The notes beneath the pieces are model-generated. The model saw nothing but the letters and a program-made list of their open reading frames with translations, was not told where the DNA came from and searched no databases. The position numbers and the translations under genes are program-made. Positions 24,211-33,665 of a stretch of DNA of 64,000 nt are shown one piece after another. Source of the DNA: Gnetum montanum (taxonomy: Eukaryota > Streptophyta > Gnetopsida > Gnetales > Gnetaceae); NCBI GenBank assembly GCA_015680685.1, contig MNCI01002704.1, positions 343,136 to 407,135 of the forward strand. Reading direction: 5' to 3'. Each line of letters starts with the position of its first letter. Positions within the stretch are counted from its first letter, which is position 1.

Positions 24211-24614
24211 AGCTGAACTACCAAAAAAAAATGGAAAGGAGAGGTTATGATAAGAATTACTTTAAGTTTGACATGTTTCAAGTAATTAAATACTATTGTT
24301 CCATATATATGCTATCGTGAACAATGCACAAGCCACCAATTCTCCAGTTGTCATTATAGCAAACTTGAATCATCCTCTAACATTGGCTGCTATTTTTGTA
24401 AGTTAACCCTTCATAGTAACTGCTCATGCATGTCAATCATTCTTTGGCATTGGTCATTGTTTTGTGACAGCCATCCCAAATTGTAAACATGGCGAAACAG
24501 CGAAGCATATCATGTAAAATCTTTTGTAATTAGTAAATAACAAAATCTTCCTATCCTATCTCTTAGTTTTGAACATCATTCATATCAATGTTGTCATATA
24601 TGTATGTTTTCAAC

Positions 24615-26442
24615 TATTAGAGTATGGTGAAGTGACTCGAAATCTATTTCTGGTTTGCTATCATTACACTGTACTAAAAGTTAAAGTTGAAGCGTCCATC
24701 ATTATAGAAGTTGAAGGGTTAACGGTTACCTATGCACCACCATAGATTTGTGATTCGAGATAAATTTTGACGAATTGTTCGTCAGATTTGGGCGTATAGA
24801 ATCGCATTAAATTCGCAATGTGTCCGTATTTCATAATTTCCAATGAAATTTTGTCTAGATTTGTATATATACATTAAAATGGTCACCTTACCTTGCCTTG
24901 CCTCCTATGGTTCTTGCCTTTTTAGTTTTTGCCATGTCTGCATTTTGCATTAAAATCTTAAGTATCTTCTCCTGTTCTGAATCATACCAAAAACTTAATT
25001 TCATTGTTAAGTGGCAAGCAAGCAATCAAGATTCATGGCATCGGCATGAGACGGACCACAAAAAACAAGGGAGTACGATTAAATAAACAAACACACGGAA
25101 ATCATGAAAGGGCTACTATGGTAACCGAACGCCGAAGGGGCAAGAATGGGTCATACGGAAATCAAGTTTTGGACGGGGCGTGCAGGAAAACATTGCATTT
25201 GCATGGATTCGCCTGCCTTTGGGAGCGTCAAAGGTTCCGCATGACTCACACTCACGTGTGTTTATTGTTCATTGTTGGTTTTTGCTCTTTTTCTCGTATC
25301 TCTCGTATCTCTGCTGAAAAAAAGAAAAAACAAAACAGGGTCATTGTCATGGTCATGGTCATGAGTCATGAACATGATGACGGATGGATGCTTGTTCAAC
25401 TTTTTTAAAAATCTGTTTGCTTAGAAAACAACGAAACTCATCACCAGCACATGGCCTTTGCTTTTACTTTCCCCTTCATCATGATTTGAAACGATTTTTC
25501 AGCGTTGGAAAGGTTTGGGATCATTGTAAGTGAGGTGAGTTACTGGGCTGTGCCTACTTTAGTTAAGTTGTGTTTTATAATGCGGTCATCTTCAATGTGG
25601 CCCCTATGGCTTACAGGTAGTCCCTAGGGTGCTACTCATAGATAGTGGTTGAACAAAAGTATTTGTGGACTTATTTGTTATAAATTTGGTTGAGGCTTGA
25701 GGCTTAATTTCATTTTTGAAAATATTGGATTGAGTAACAAAAGGGTTTCATTTTATTGCTGTCATTTTGGTTGTTGCAGAAATTATGGCTGCTAAGTAAG
25801 GAAATGGATTCAATGCCCATTTTAAGCAATTTTAATGGTGATATTGCAATCTTCTATGCAATTTTTAAGCATTAACAATATTTTGGATTTACAATGTACT
25901 TGTTCGATATTTTAGAATGTATTTTTATGATATATGAGATTCAATTTTTTAGAAAAAACTAATATATTTAATTTTTCTCTATCACGTCTCCGGCTACAAA
26001 AGCATCCCCACTTTTTCTGGAGGCACACGTACCCAAACACGTTTAGAATTGCGAATCCTCGATTCCTCGCTTCCACCAATAGGATTTTTTTGATGCATAG
26101 ACTGTTACGTAAGTTGAAGGGTCAACCATCACAGAAGTTGAAAGGCAACCATTACAAAAGTTGAAGGGTTGATTGTTACAAAAGTTGAAAGATCAAAAGT
26201 TGAAAGAACACTATTTTCTCTCCCTTTTATGTAAACCTCCTTTACACTCTCTTTTATGGGATCACGCTTTATGGTGATCACTCCCTGTACTTTCTCAATC
26301 TTAGATCTAATGAATTAACTCTCTGCTCTTGCCCATAATTTTTATCCTAATTTTGGATTTCCACATAAATCCTGTGTGTTTTGTGTGTGCTTGTTTTTCT
26401 TGTTCTTGTTTTTCTTTTTTTGGCTTGATTTGTTTCCTAACA
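24615..26442 (+). repeat. Copia A 5' LTR, interrupted
   Basis: 24615-24729 and 26109-26442 together align with 27935-28388. Between them lies the 24730-26100 insertion and its target duplication. The U3 part has short repeats based on AAAGTTGAAGGGTCAACC. Downstream, AGATCTAATGAATTAACTCT is common to both LTRs. Confidence 0.85.
24730..26100. mobile_element. 1.37 kb TIR element inserted in the Copia A LTR
   Basis: Ends are inverted repeats: left CTATGCACCA, right (read inward) CTATGCATCA. Flanks are 8-bp near-identical copies, ACGGTTAC (24722-24729) and ACTGTTAC (26101-26108). Removing the insert plus one copy restores the LTR sequence seen at 27935-28388. An 8-bp duplication suggests a hAT-like or other cut-and-paste transposon, though the ends are not the common CAGGG type. 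No transposase is visible, so it would be non-autonomous. Interior 25000-25560 is GC-richer and holds TGACTCA and CACGTG motifs. Confidence 0.75.
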
Positions 26443-26445
26443 AAC

Positions 26446-26457
26446 TGGTATTAGAGC
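26446..26457 (+). other. Copia A primer-binding site, tRNA-Met type
   Basis: TGGTATTAGAGC, three bases after the LTR end, versus TGGTATCAGAGC for plant initiator tRNA-Met; one transition. Confidence 0.85.
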
Positions 26458-26484
26458 AAGGTTTGGAAAGGATCAGTGGGAGCA

Positions 26485-27389
26485 ATGGCATATGAGGATT
26501 AACAAGTTTAATGGAACAAACTTTGGGTTCTAGAAGATGCAAATCAAAGATTATTGTACTAGCAAAAGCTGCATGAACCGTTATTAGAAAAGAAGCTAGA
26601 TCATATGAGCAAAAAGGATTGGGAATTGTTAGATTACTAGGCTCTTGGGGTGATTCGTTTGACATTATCATGGAATGTTGTGTTCAATATCATCAATAAA
26701 AAGACTACTTAGGATATGATGAAGGCCTTATCAGATATGTACGAAAAGTCATTTGCCTTGAACAAAGTATATATGATGCACCAATTATTCAATCTAAGGA
26801 TGTTTGAAGGTACGTTGGTTATGGATGACATCAATAAGTTCAATATGATTACGAGTTAGCTGAGTTTTATGGAAATCAACTTTGATGATGAGATCAAAGT
26901 GTTGATTTTGTTATCATCACTGCTTGATAGCTAGTCTACAATGGTGACTGTAGTTAGTAGTTTCATCAAGAAATCAAAAACTGAAGTTGTCCATAGTTCA
27001 AGATGTGATTCTTAGTGAGGATATATGTAGAAGGGAGTTAGGTGAATCTTTGAGCTTTATCTTGAGTAATGTGGGCAAAGGTAGAAGTCTTCAACAGGGA
27101 CAGAATTAGGGCCATGGAAAAAGAAAGTCCAAGGGAAGAAGTCAATCCAAAGGGTCACAAGAATTTCACCTATTGGAATTGCCATCAGAAAGGTCACCTC
27201 AGAATACAGTGCATGACACGAACGAAAGAAAAGAAAAATCAGCATGATGATTCAATGAATGCAGCTATTGAAGAAATTGTTGATGCCCTAATTTGTTGTG
27301 TGGACAGTGGTATTAAATCTTGGATTCCTGATTTAGGTCAAGATGGGGGTTGTGCTTGCACAGATGATTTAGGACAATGCAAAGATTGA
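26485..27389 (+). pseudogene. Copia A gag with zinc knuckle and protease start
   Basis: A UBN2-type Copia gag. Readable blocks: KKLDHMSKKDWELLD, ALGVIRLTLSWNVVFNIINK, MMKALSDMYEKSFALNKVYM, HQLFNLRMFEGTLVMDDINK and INFDDEIKVLILLSSLLDS. The knuckle reads YWNCHQKGHLRIQC: C-x2-C-x4-H-x4-C with the first Cys now Tyr. It is followed by SGIKSWIPDLGQD, the protease start, where DSG has become DLG. Stops and at least one frame change are present. Gag packages the element RNA. Confidence 0.8.
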
Positions 27390-27390
27390 G

Positions 27391-27925
27391 GTGGAGAAAT
27401 TACTTTGGCTACAAGAAGAGCAAGTTTTCCATTTGGAGGAGTCCATTAGGACGTTGTAGTAAATTCTAGAATAGCTTGATGTTGGCTATGATTAGTTGTA
27501 ATGCAATAGCCAAGTTAGTGATTCTAAGGACATCAAAGTGGCTGCTGTGTTGTAAAATGATGACAAAGTTTTGATGCAAAGAGCTAGTGACGATGGAGAT
27601 AGGAGACCTTTTATCGAAGATTGGAAATTTGTTCCTTGTAAGGGAAGTCATGTCAAGGTGGAGAAATTACTTTAGTAGCAAGAAGAGCAAGTTTCCTGTT
27701 TGGAGAAGTTCATTACGACTTTGTGGCAAGTTCTAGAATGGCTTGATGTTGGCTCTAATTAGCTACAATGTGATAGCCAAGTTAGTGATTTCAAGGACAT
27801 CAAGATAGCCACTACATTACAGAACAATGACAAAGTTTCAACGCGAACAGCTGGTGGTAGCGAAAAAAGAGAAGACCTTTTGTCGAAGATTGGAGTTTTG
27901 TTCCTTGTAGGCGAATTTCTGTGAA
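27391..27925 (+). repeat. 267-bp tandem duplication next to the Copia A polypurine tract
   Basis: Units start GTGGAGAAATTACTTTGG (27391) and GTGGAGAAATTACTTTAG (27658), offset 267 bp, and are similar throughout by eye. A third start, GGTGGAGATTG (27926 on), is the polypurine tract itself, so the duplication probably arose between tract-like sequences. Confidence 0.8.
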
Positions 27926-27934
27926 GGTGGAGAT

Positions 27935-28388
27935 TGTTAGAGTATCGTGAGGTGACTTGAATTTTATTTTTGATTTTCTACCATTACATTGTACCAAAAG
28001 TTGAAGAGTCAAATAAGTTGAAGAGTTGACCATTACAAAAGTTGAAGAATTGACTGTTATAAAAGTTGAAAGGTCCACCATTACAGAAGTTGAAGAGTTG
28101 ACCATTATAAAAGTTGAAGGGTCAACCGTTACAAAAGTTAAAAGATTGGAAGTTGAAGAGACGTTTTCTCAACCTTATATGTAGATACCATTTGCACTTC
28201 CCTTTGTGGAATCATCCTTTGTAAGGGATCACTCCCTATAGTACACTCTCAATATTAGATCTAATGAATTAACTCTCTACTTTTACTTGTGGTTTTCATC
28301 CTGATTTAGGGTTTCTACATAAATTCTATGTTCCGTGTCTTCTTGTTTCTCTTGTTCTTATTTTTTTCACTTGATTTGTTTTCTAACA
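27935..28388 (+). repeat. Copia A 3' LTR
   Basis: Preceded by the polypurine tract AAGGTGGAGA (27924-27933). Starts TGTTAGAGT, ends TTCTAACA. U3 carries about seven repeats of roughly 24 bp (27998-28150). Confidence 0.9.
27998..28150 (+). repeat. 24-bp repeat array in Copia A U3
   Basis: Tandem variants of AAAAGTTGAAGGGTCAACCA plus TTAC. The core GTTGA...TCAAC is self-complementary. The 5' LTR has fewer readable copies, split by the TIR element. Confidence 0.8.
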
Positions 28389-30644
28389 ACAATGGCTAAA
28401 ATCATAATGTAAACCATTTTGCAAGCTTTCCTATTTTGATGTCCAGCACTATGGGATTTTCAGGGAAGGACTCGTTCCCCGCCCTTAAAAACCAAATTGT
28501 AGAAGAACGAAGTACATACATGCTTTGTGCTGATATCAACGCATATAAAAAGGTATACCCTGTATGCTTCCTTATTTGAACAAAACTATATGTTAATCTG
28601 GAATTCGAATCGCGTGGTCTACTCTGAATAGAGTTGTGATTTGTGATTTGTATCCATCAAGTATCCATCTGGTACGATAAGATAAGATATATAAAGGTCA
28701 GGGGGTCAGGGTCAGCCGACGATGCGTTACGTACTGCTACTGCTGCATTTTCACCATTCACTCCATCCTTGCTAGTTGCGTGCAGCAGTGATCCCCTTGC
28801 TTCATTGGCATGCATGGATGTGCCACGTTTTGCAGATTCTAGAGTAAATGAGAAGGAATGCCAATCCTGGCGCCCTTTAGCGACCCTGACAAAAATCTAA
28901 GTCCGAAACGCTGATCAAGTTTTAGAGGACTCAAAGATGGGAATCATGTAGTATGACATGCTGCCGCGGTACTACATGCAGGGGTAGTTGCAGGTGGCAT
29001 CTTCACTGGTCATCCCATTCAATTTGTGAGAATGATATCAACAACATGGTGGTAGCTAAGCATGCGCGTCAATGACTGTCCATGACTATCCTATCGTGGA
29101 TCAATGATCAAGTCCCTAAACTGCTTAAACTTCAAATTCTGTTTACCCCATGGGCCTAAAAGGAATCAATGTAAGCGCGAGGCTAGCCTATGTGCGAAAT
29201 TCCCAACTCAAATTCCAGGGCGGTGGGGCACATCAATCATACGGTGGAGTTGTCCATGTAGGGGCCGAGCTGTGGTGTGACCGTGATGTTGGTGCTCTTC
29301 CATCTCACCTGTCACTCACTCAGATGGCTCCGATTTGGAGGCAGAGTTGATGCGGCTGGCCAAGGGTAGGCATGGCTGAGGCAGGATGTGGGAAATCGGT
29401 GGCAGGCATTCGCAGGAAGAATGACAAATTTGTGAGGCAAGGCCCTGCTAACGAACATGTGGCCGCCATGGCAGAGAAGCTTCGGTCATTGGACGGTGAC
29501 GATTACATTGTGGAGTGACGCGGACACCTGACCGCCTGAGTCAAGAGGCTTGCTGGGGCTACGGCATCATGTGGCACAGGCCACAGTGATTAGAGGTTGA
29601 TGGCTATGGCCAACACCTCCGATGGGATTGGACATAATTTTGACCCCTCATCGTAGTGCTGTTGCTGCTGCGGCATCTGCAAATTTGGCATCTTTGATTT
29701 TACTGCCAATTTTGTTGAATATGTGTTAGCATTCATTGCTTAGTTTCTTCAGTCAACCCGTCCTTATTATTTTGATTTGTTTATTACCATCTTTGATGCA
29801 TTTCTGACTAATTAAGTTCTTCTAATATTCTCTCTTTAGCTTTCACTTTGGTGGGTTTTCTATGCAGGTTTCAAGGAGAGTGGAAGAAGAGTGAGAAGGC
29901 AAGGCGCTGGTAGAGGAAGGGGAGGGAAATCAGAATTGATAAATCTCTTCCTAGAATTTGAAGAAGGCGATTTTTTTGGCTAGAGAGGGGAGAAGGGAGC
30001 CCCAATAATCCTTTCTTTCATTTTTCTGTTGAAGCAGTCTTGGAGGTGCTTTCGAAAAGAGTTCTATGAGGAGACATGAACAGATCTGGGAGCTAGAAGG
30101 TGTAAACTTGTTGGAGAAGGTGTGCTTCCTAGAAGCATGGGTAGACAAGCTTGCATAAGAGGCTATCCATTAAGAAATCAAATTCGATGCTCTATGTTGA
30201 GCTAAGTCTTTGTTGAAACCTTTTGTTTGTTATTCCAACAACTGAGAGCTTTGATCTTTGTTGTGTGTTAGTCAAAGATAAATGTTTCAAATATAAAGCC
30301 TTTGTTGAATTTGAAGTTTATGAGTTCTTGATTACTTTAAAGTTTAATTTTCTGAGCTTGTTAAATGGACAATCATTTTATTTAAATTTCCTGGTTAACT
30401 TACCAATTTGGACAACTATTTCATTAAATTTTCTTGTAAAAGTTATTTAAAATTATTAGCACTATCTAGTATAATAATTTCTATTTGTTAAAATACTATG
30501 TTACCCCTACTAGCTAAGACTATTCCTGGGTTTCAGTACCCATACGAGAGGCACTCTAGGCAATAATATCTTAAAACAAGTCTTCGAGGGTGTTGTAGTG
30601 TGACCAATTTTTATGCATCAACATCCTATTTAGCACTAGGAGGG
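28389..30644. other. mixed single-copy-looking DNA, no gene recognised
   Basis: The part at 28640-29660 is GC-richer than its surroundings. A strong TATA-like GATATATAAAGG lies at 28686-28697, but no coding region follows convincingly. An 85-codon frame at 28643-28900 and a 66-codon frame at 29150-29350 match nothing I know. Confidence 0.35.
29372..29518 (+). other. possible 48-codon open frame, unrecognised
   Basis: ATG 29372 to TGA 29516-29518, inside the GC-richer patch. Mostly polar and charged, starting MAEAGCGKSVAGIRRKNDKF and ending in an acidic tail. I know no family for it. The surrounding frames are closed, so it may be an exon scrap or chance. Confidence 0.2.
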
Positions 30645-31040
30645 TCATTTCTATTTTCTGTCTCTGTTCCTATTTCCTAAAATATCAATTGTCCTATTTT
30701 CATTTCCCAGTTTCTATTCTCATTTGTCTATATTCAATTTTTGTTTTCCTTTTTCTAGTATTTGTTTTCTTTTTAAGTCCTTTGATCTTACATTTTTTTT
30801 GTTTCTATTACTTCTTATTAATAGTACTCTATTTTCAATTTTTGTTTCTTGTTCCTGAAACCTTTGTTTTACTTGTTTCAGTTTCTTTGAACTTTTAAGT
30901 TTCTATTTCGATTAACTATTTAGGTTACCTAAAACCTTCATTGGCCAATTTAGTTTCTTGTTTTGTTAACAGTCATTTATTTTCCAATTATCATTTCTGA
31001 AACTCAAGTTTTTTTGTTTTAGTATTCAATTTCTATATTC
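30645..31040 (+). repeat. pyrimidine-rich, T-dominated tract upstream of Copia B gag
   Basis: About 400 bp dominated by T with repeated TTTCTATTT and TTTGTTTCT-like words. It could be the untranslated leader of Copia B, but no LTR or primer site was found before it. Confidence 0.5.
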
Positions 31041-31043
31041 TAG

Positions 31044-31160
31044 TTTGGGAGTCAATCCTTGAAGGCTACACTTCACCTACTAAAAAGCTAAAATACAAGG
31101 ATTCTTTGAATCCATGGCATTTGAAGTTTGGGAGTCAATCCTTGAAGGCTACACTTTGCT
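31044..31160 (+). repeat. 84-bp-spaced direct repeat at Copia B gag start
   Basis: TTTGGGAGTCAATCCTTGAA and the following GGCTACACTT occur at 31044 and again at 31128. The second copy is in the gag reading frame (FEVWESILEGYTL). Confidence 0.75.
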
Positions 31161-31626
31161 TGTCAACAACTCCACTAGCATCATAAAGCCTCGCAAAAAA
31201 TGAACTTAAGAGGAGAAAGATAAGTTTATGTTTGATTTAAAAGTAAAGAATTTTTTAATTGCGCTTTGAATAAATTTGAATTTAATAGAGTAGTAGGATG
31301 TAAAACGGCCAAAGACATTTGGCAAACTTAGAAGCTACTTATAAAGGAAACTGTATTATCAAATAATATAAATTATTAGTTTTGTAGAAAAATAATAGTA
31401 AACTCAAAATGAGAGAAGGTAAGAAAATAAAAATTACTTCTCTAGAGTAAATGATATTGTTGTAGCTATTAGAGGTATAGGTAAAGATTTACCTGAGAGT
31501 GATGTCATCATCAAAATGATCAGAACTCTTCAACTAGAGTTTAGACCAAAGGTCATAGCTATGAAAGAAATTAAAGATTTCTCAACTTCAAAATTTGAAG
31601 AAATTCAATGTGCTTTCATCACCTAT
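31080..31626 (+). pseudogene. Copia B gag, first half
   Basis: A UBN2-type gag: FESMAFEVWESILEGYTLLV, then KVKNFLIALNKFEFNRVVGC and KTAKDIWQT, and at 31500-31626 SDVIIKMIRTLQLEFRPKVI and EIKDFSTSKFEEIQCAFITY. The reading stops where E6 is inserted and resumes at 37943. The family normally runs on as L-M-T-Y-E. Frame changes and stops occur in the middle. Confidence 0.8.
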
Positions 31627-32368
31627 TGATGAGTGGCAAGGTACCCCTACACTCAACCATACGAAATGAACGTTGCATGCGTGATCCGATCAAACTCCGC
31701 AGATGGACTAGTTGTGGCACCTAGACAGTTATCCTTAGGTCTCAATTCGTTGTTTTCCCACCTGGACTAGTATTACATTTGTCACGTATGGTTTAGTCTA
31801 GATGAGGTGTATGATGTGTTCCTAATCTATGCTACTCTTGAAGGTAGTGGAAAATAATATTTAACTAAGCTAAGCTAGGGGGAAAAGGGTAAGAAAATCT
31901 AATCTAGCCTAAGTGCGATGAGCAACCGATTCCTTGATCAACCGTACACATCTTGGACCTCGTGCACGACTACCACTAGGACTACCAAGCATAGATCCTA
32001 GGNATAAATAACAAAGTAAATGCTACAATGATGAAGTAATCTCGATCTTTATTGTCGGTCATGTGCGTGTCCAAGTATGGCACACTCAAATAAAGACACC
32101 GTACAATTACATTCACCACACTACGGGCAGACACGAGAAAAAATCTAACTTTGGAGGGATCAAGCTGCCAGAGCTTCACGACTCTAAAACTGGGAAAGCC
32201 GCCTCTTATTTATAGATTTGGCGATGCGACGCGATATCGCAACAGACGCAATATTACGTATATGATATCACAAGTGTGATATCCCGGCTGTGATATCATA
32301 GCCATTGGGATATCACAGCTGTGATATCACGGTGGTGATATCACAGCCAACAAATTCATGACTCATCA
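31627..32368 (-). repeat. E6 3' LTR
   Basis: 742 bp, TGATGAG...CTCATCA. It carries the shared 40-bp end (minus strand GTATGGTTGAGTGTAGGGGT and following), GATATC palindromes at 32227-32345, and a TATA box on the minus strand at 32207-32216. One undetermined base at 32003 marks a likely assembly join where the partner LTR has an extra repeat array. Confidence 0.9.
32227..32345 (-). promoter_or_regulatory. array of GATATC palindromes in the E6 LTR
   Basis: About seven GATATC cores in 120 bp, several within the perfect 10-bp palindrome GTGATATCAC, spaced roughly 15-20 bp, just upstream (minus strand) of the TATA box. It looks like a reiterated protein-binding site. Which protein binds is unknown. 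Confidence 0.7.
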
Positions 32369-32386
32369 CACCCCCACGACTAAATG
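32369..32386 (-). other. E6 polypurine tract (adjoins the 3' LTR)
   Basis: Minus strand CATTTAGTCGTGGGGGTG directly before the LTR start TGATGAG. This is the normal site where plus-strand DNA synthesis starts. Confidence 0.85.
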
Positions 32387-32540
32387 AAAACTTGTCCTTG
32401 AGTTAAAGTGAGAACAAGCTACATTGATTATACAGTGGATAGGTATGAGATTATTAGATAGAAAAATGGGATGATGCCGCAGTGTGGGAAGAAAACAAAA
32501 CAAAGACACAACACATAGAATATTTACAAAAATTTGGAAC

Positions 32541-33137
32541 TCATGTAGTTTCTGGTGGCGATGACTCCTCCATAGGTGTCTTTCCCTTTTCTTTTACTCC
32601 AAGTCTTGGGATTTGATGGTGTTGAAGTATGGCTTGGAGTTTCTCCTCTTGTAAGGCCTTGAGTGCCTTGGCATGTGTGTAAGTTTGCACTTAAGCCATA
32701 GAGGCAACCCAGACAGCCTTGTCTTTTTCTTCTGCCACCCTTTTATTCTCTATCAATAGTTTATTAAGTTGCTCGGTTCTGAAAGTGTCCAGCTGGTTTT
32801 GAGTGACCGTTCGCCCTGTATTCAGAAGGTTTAATACTTACAAAATGGCTTGAATAGAGAAATCAATAGTCACACCACAAATGTTAACCATGGTGCCTTC
32901 TTCTTTATTGTGCCAAAATTGGTACGTTTCCCCTGAGTACCAGGCACCACTTTCAGAGAGGGTGTCTCCTGCTTTTGCCTACCTGAACTGTACAGTAGGA
33001 GGATCTTCTTGATGAACACTGAATGATTATTTGTCCTATTTTGCATGTTTTCCGGTAGGACCTTTTCTTCCACCTCTCTGGGCTCGTTTGCTTCCACCTT
33101 GGGCAAGACCTTCCTATTGTTCGTGTTTTGGGGTCAT
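32541..33137 (-). pseudogene. E6 extra ORF (aORF), coiled-coil protein, internally shortened
   Basis: A single minus-strand frame of 199 codons from ATG 33137 to TGA 32541, broken by about six in-frame stops, most as expected from CAA/CAG/TGG decay. The ATG directly follows TGATTGCAG, a good splice-acceptor sequence. Readable blocks: SESGAWYSGETYQFWHNKEE, MVNICGVTIDFSIQAIL, then a heptad-like charged C-terminal region (EQLNKLLIENKRVAEEKDKA, YTHAKALKALQEEKLQAI). E3 has the same blocks with a longer middle, so this copy has an internal deletion. It sits where Athila-type elements carry an envelope-like ORF. Function unknown; no membrane segment seen. Confidence 0.7.
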
Positions 33138-33417
33138 CTGCAATCACACAGCCAAACATTAGTAAGGTTGTTTTCAAAGTTAAGTTATACCTTACTACCT
33201 ACCTTTAATTAAAGATCTTAGGTTATCGTGTGATTGTGCCCAAAAATTATGATAATAGGTCCTATGGCTTAGGTGGGTTTCATTTTAATCTCCCGGTGTA
33301 CCTAAGGTCATATGATTTTTGGCACAATTTTTTCAAGTGTTAGTATTAATTACCCTAATTGATGTCCTTTGGGCGATTACAAATTTCAAAAAATTTAGGC
33401 ACTTTTCAGTAAGTGTT

Positions 33418-33434
33418 CCTCCCCCACGACTAAA
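33418..33434 (-). other. E6 second polypurine-like box
   Basis: Minus strand TTTAGTCGTGGGGGAGG, nearly identical to the tract before the LTR but about 1.05 kb upstream of it. The E3 equivalent is at 46914-46937. Confidence 0.7.
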
Positions 33435-33604
33435 CTGAATTCTCCGGGTTCAAATAGGTTCAAACGGAATTAAAATCGAAGCACCAGCGTGCGAGATATG
33501 AGTGAAAAGGTGAGGGTCATGCAATCGCAAGTTGTAGAGAAAAATTTCAAAAATTCCCCCCACGTAAATGGCAAAATGATGCTAAGTGTTGCGGCGGGGG
33601 TTCC

Positions 33605-33665
33605 TATTTATAAGTAAATAGGACGCGATATCGCGTACGGTACATCGCGTACGTAATATCTTGTT
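33605..33665 (-). promoter_or_regulatory. E6 internal GATATC-TATA block
   Basis: Minus strand: ATATTACG, CGCGATATCGCG, then TATTTACTTATAAATAGG, an arrangement like the LTR promoter but inside the element and about 470 bp upstream of the aORF ATG. About 190 bp after the TATA comes the second purine box. The following leader (CTACAACTTGC, TTTGAACCTAT) is shared with E3. Promoter activity is inferred. Confidence 0.6.

Larger units (their letters stand above)
24615..28388 (+). mobile_element. Copia element A (gag kept, pol deleted)
   Basis: 5' LTR 24615-26442 (split by another element), tRNA-Met primer site, gag with zinc knuckle, the very start of protease, then a tandem duplication and the 3' LTR 27935-28388. 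RT and integrase are absent, so this is an internally deleted, non-autonomous copy. LTRs are about 455 bp without the insert and end TGTTAG...CTAACA (TG changed to TA in the 5' copy). No target-site duplication is convincing. Confidence 0.85.

Noticed and set aside
25004-25408. 134-codon gene inside the TIR element
   Set aside because: No recognisable domain, no good start, and a low-complexity Lys/Val/Met stretch near the end. Probably a chance frame.
28643-29350. Gene with a TATA box at 28686
   Set aside because: Downstream frames are short and unrecognised, with no convincing splice-linked protein.
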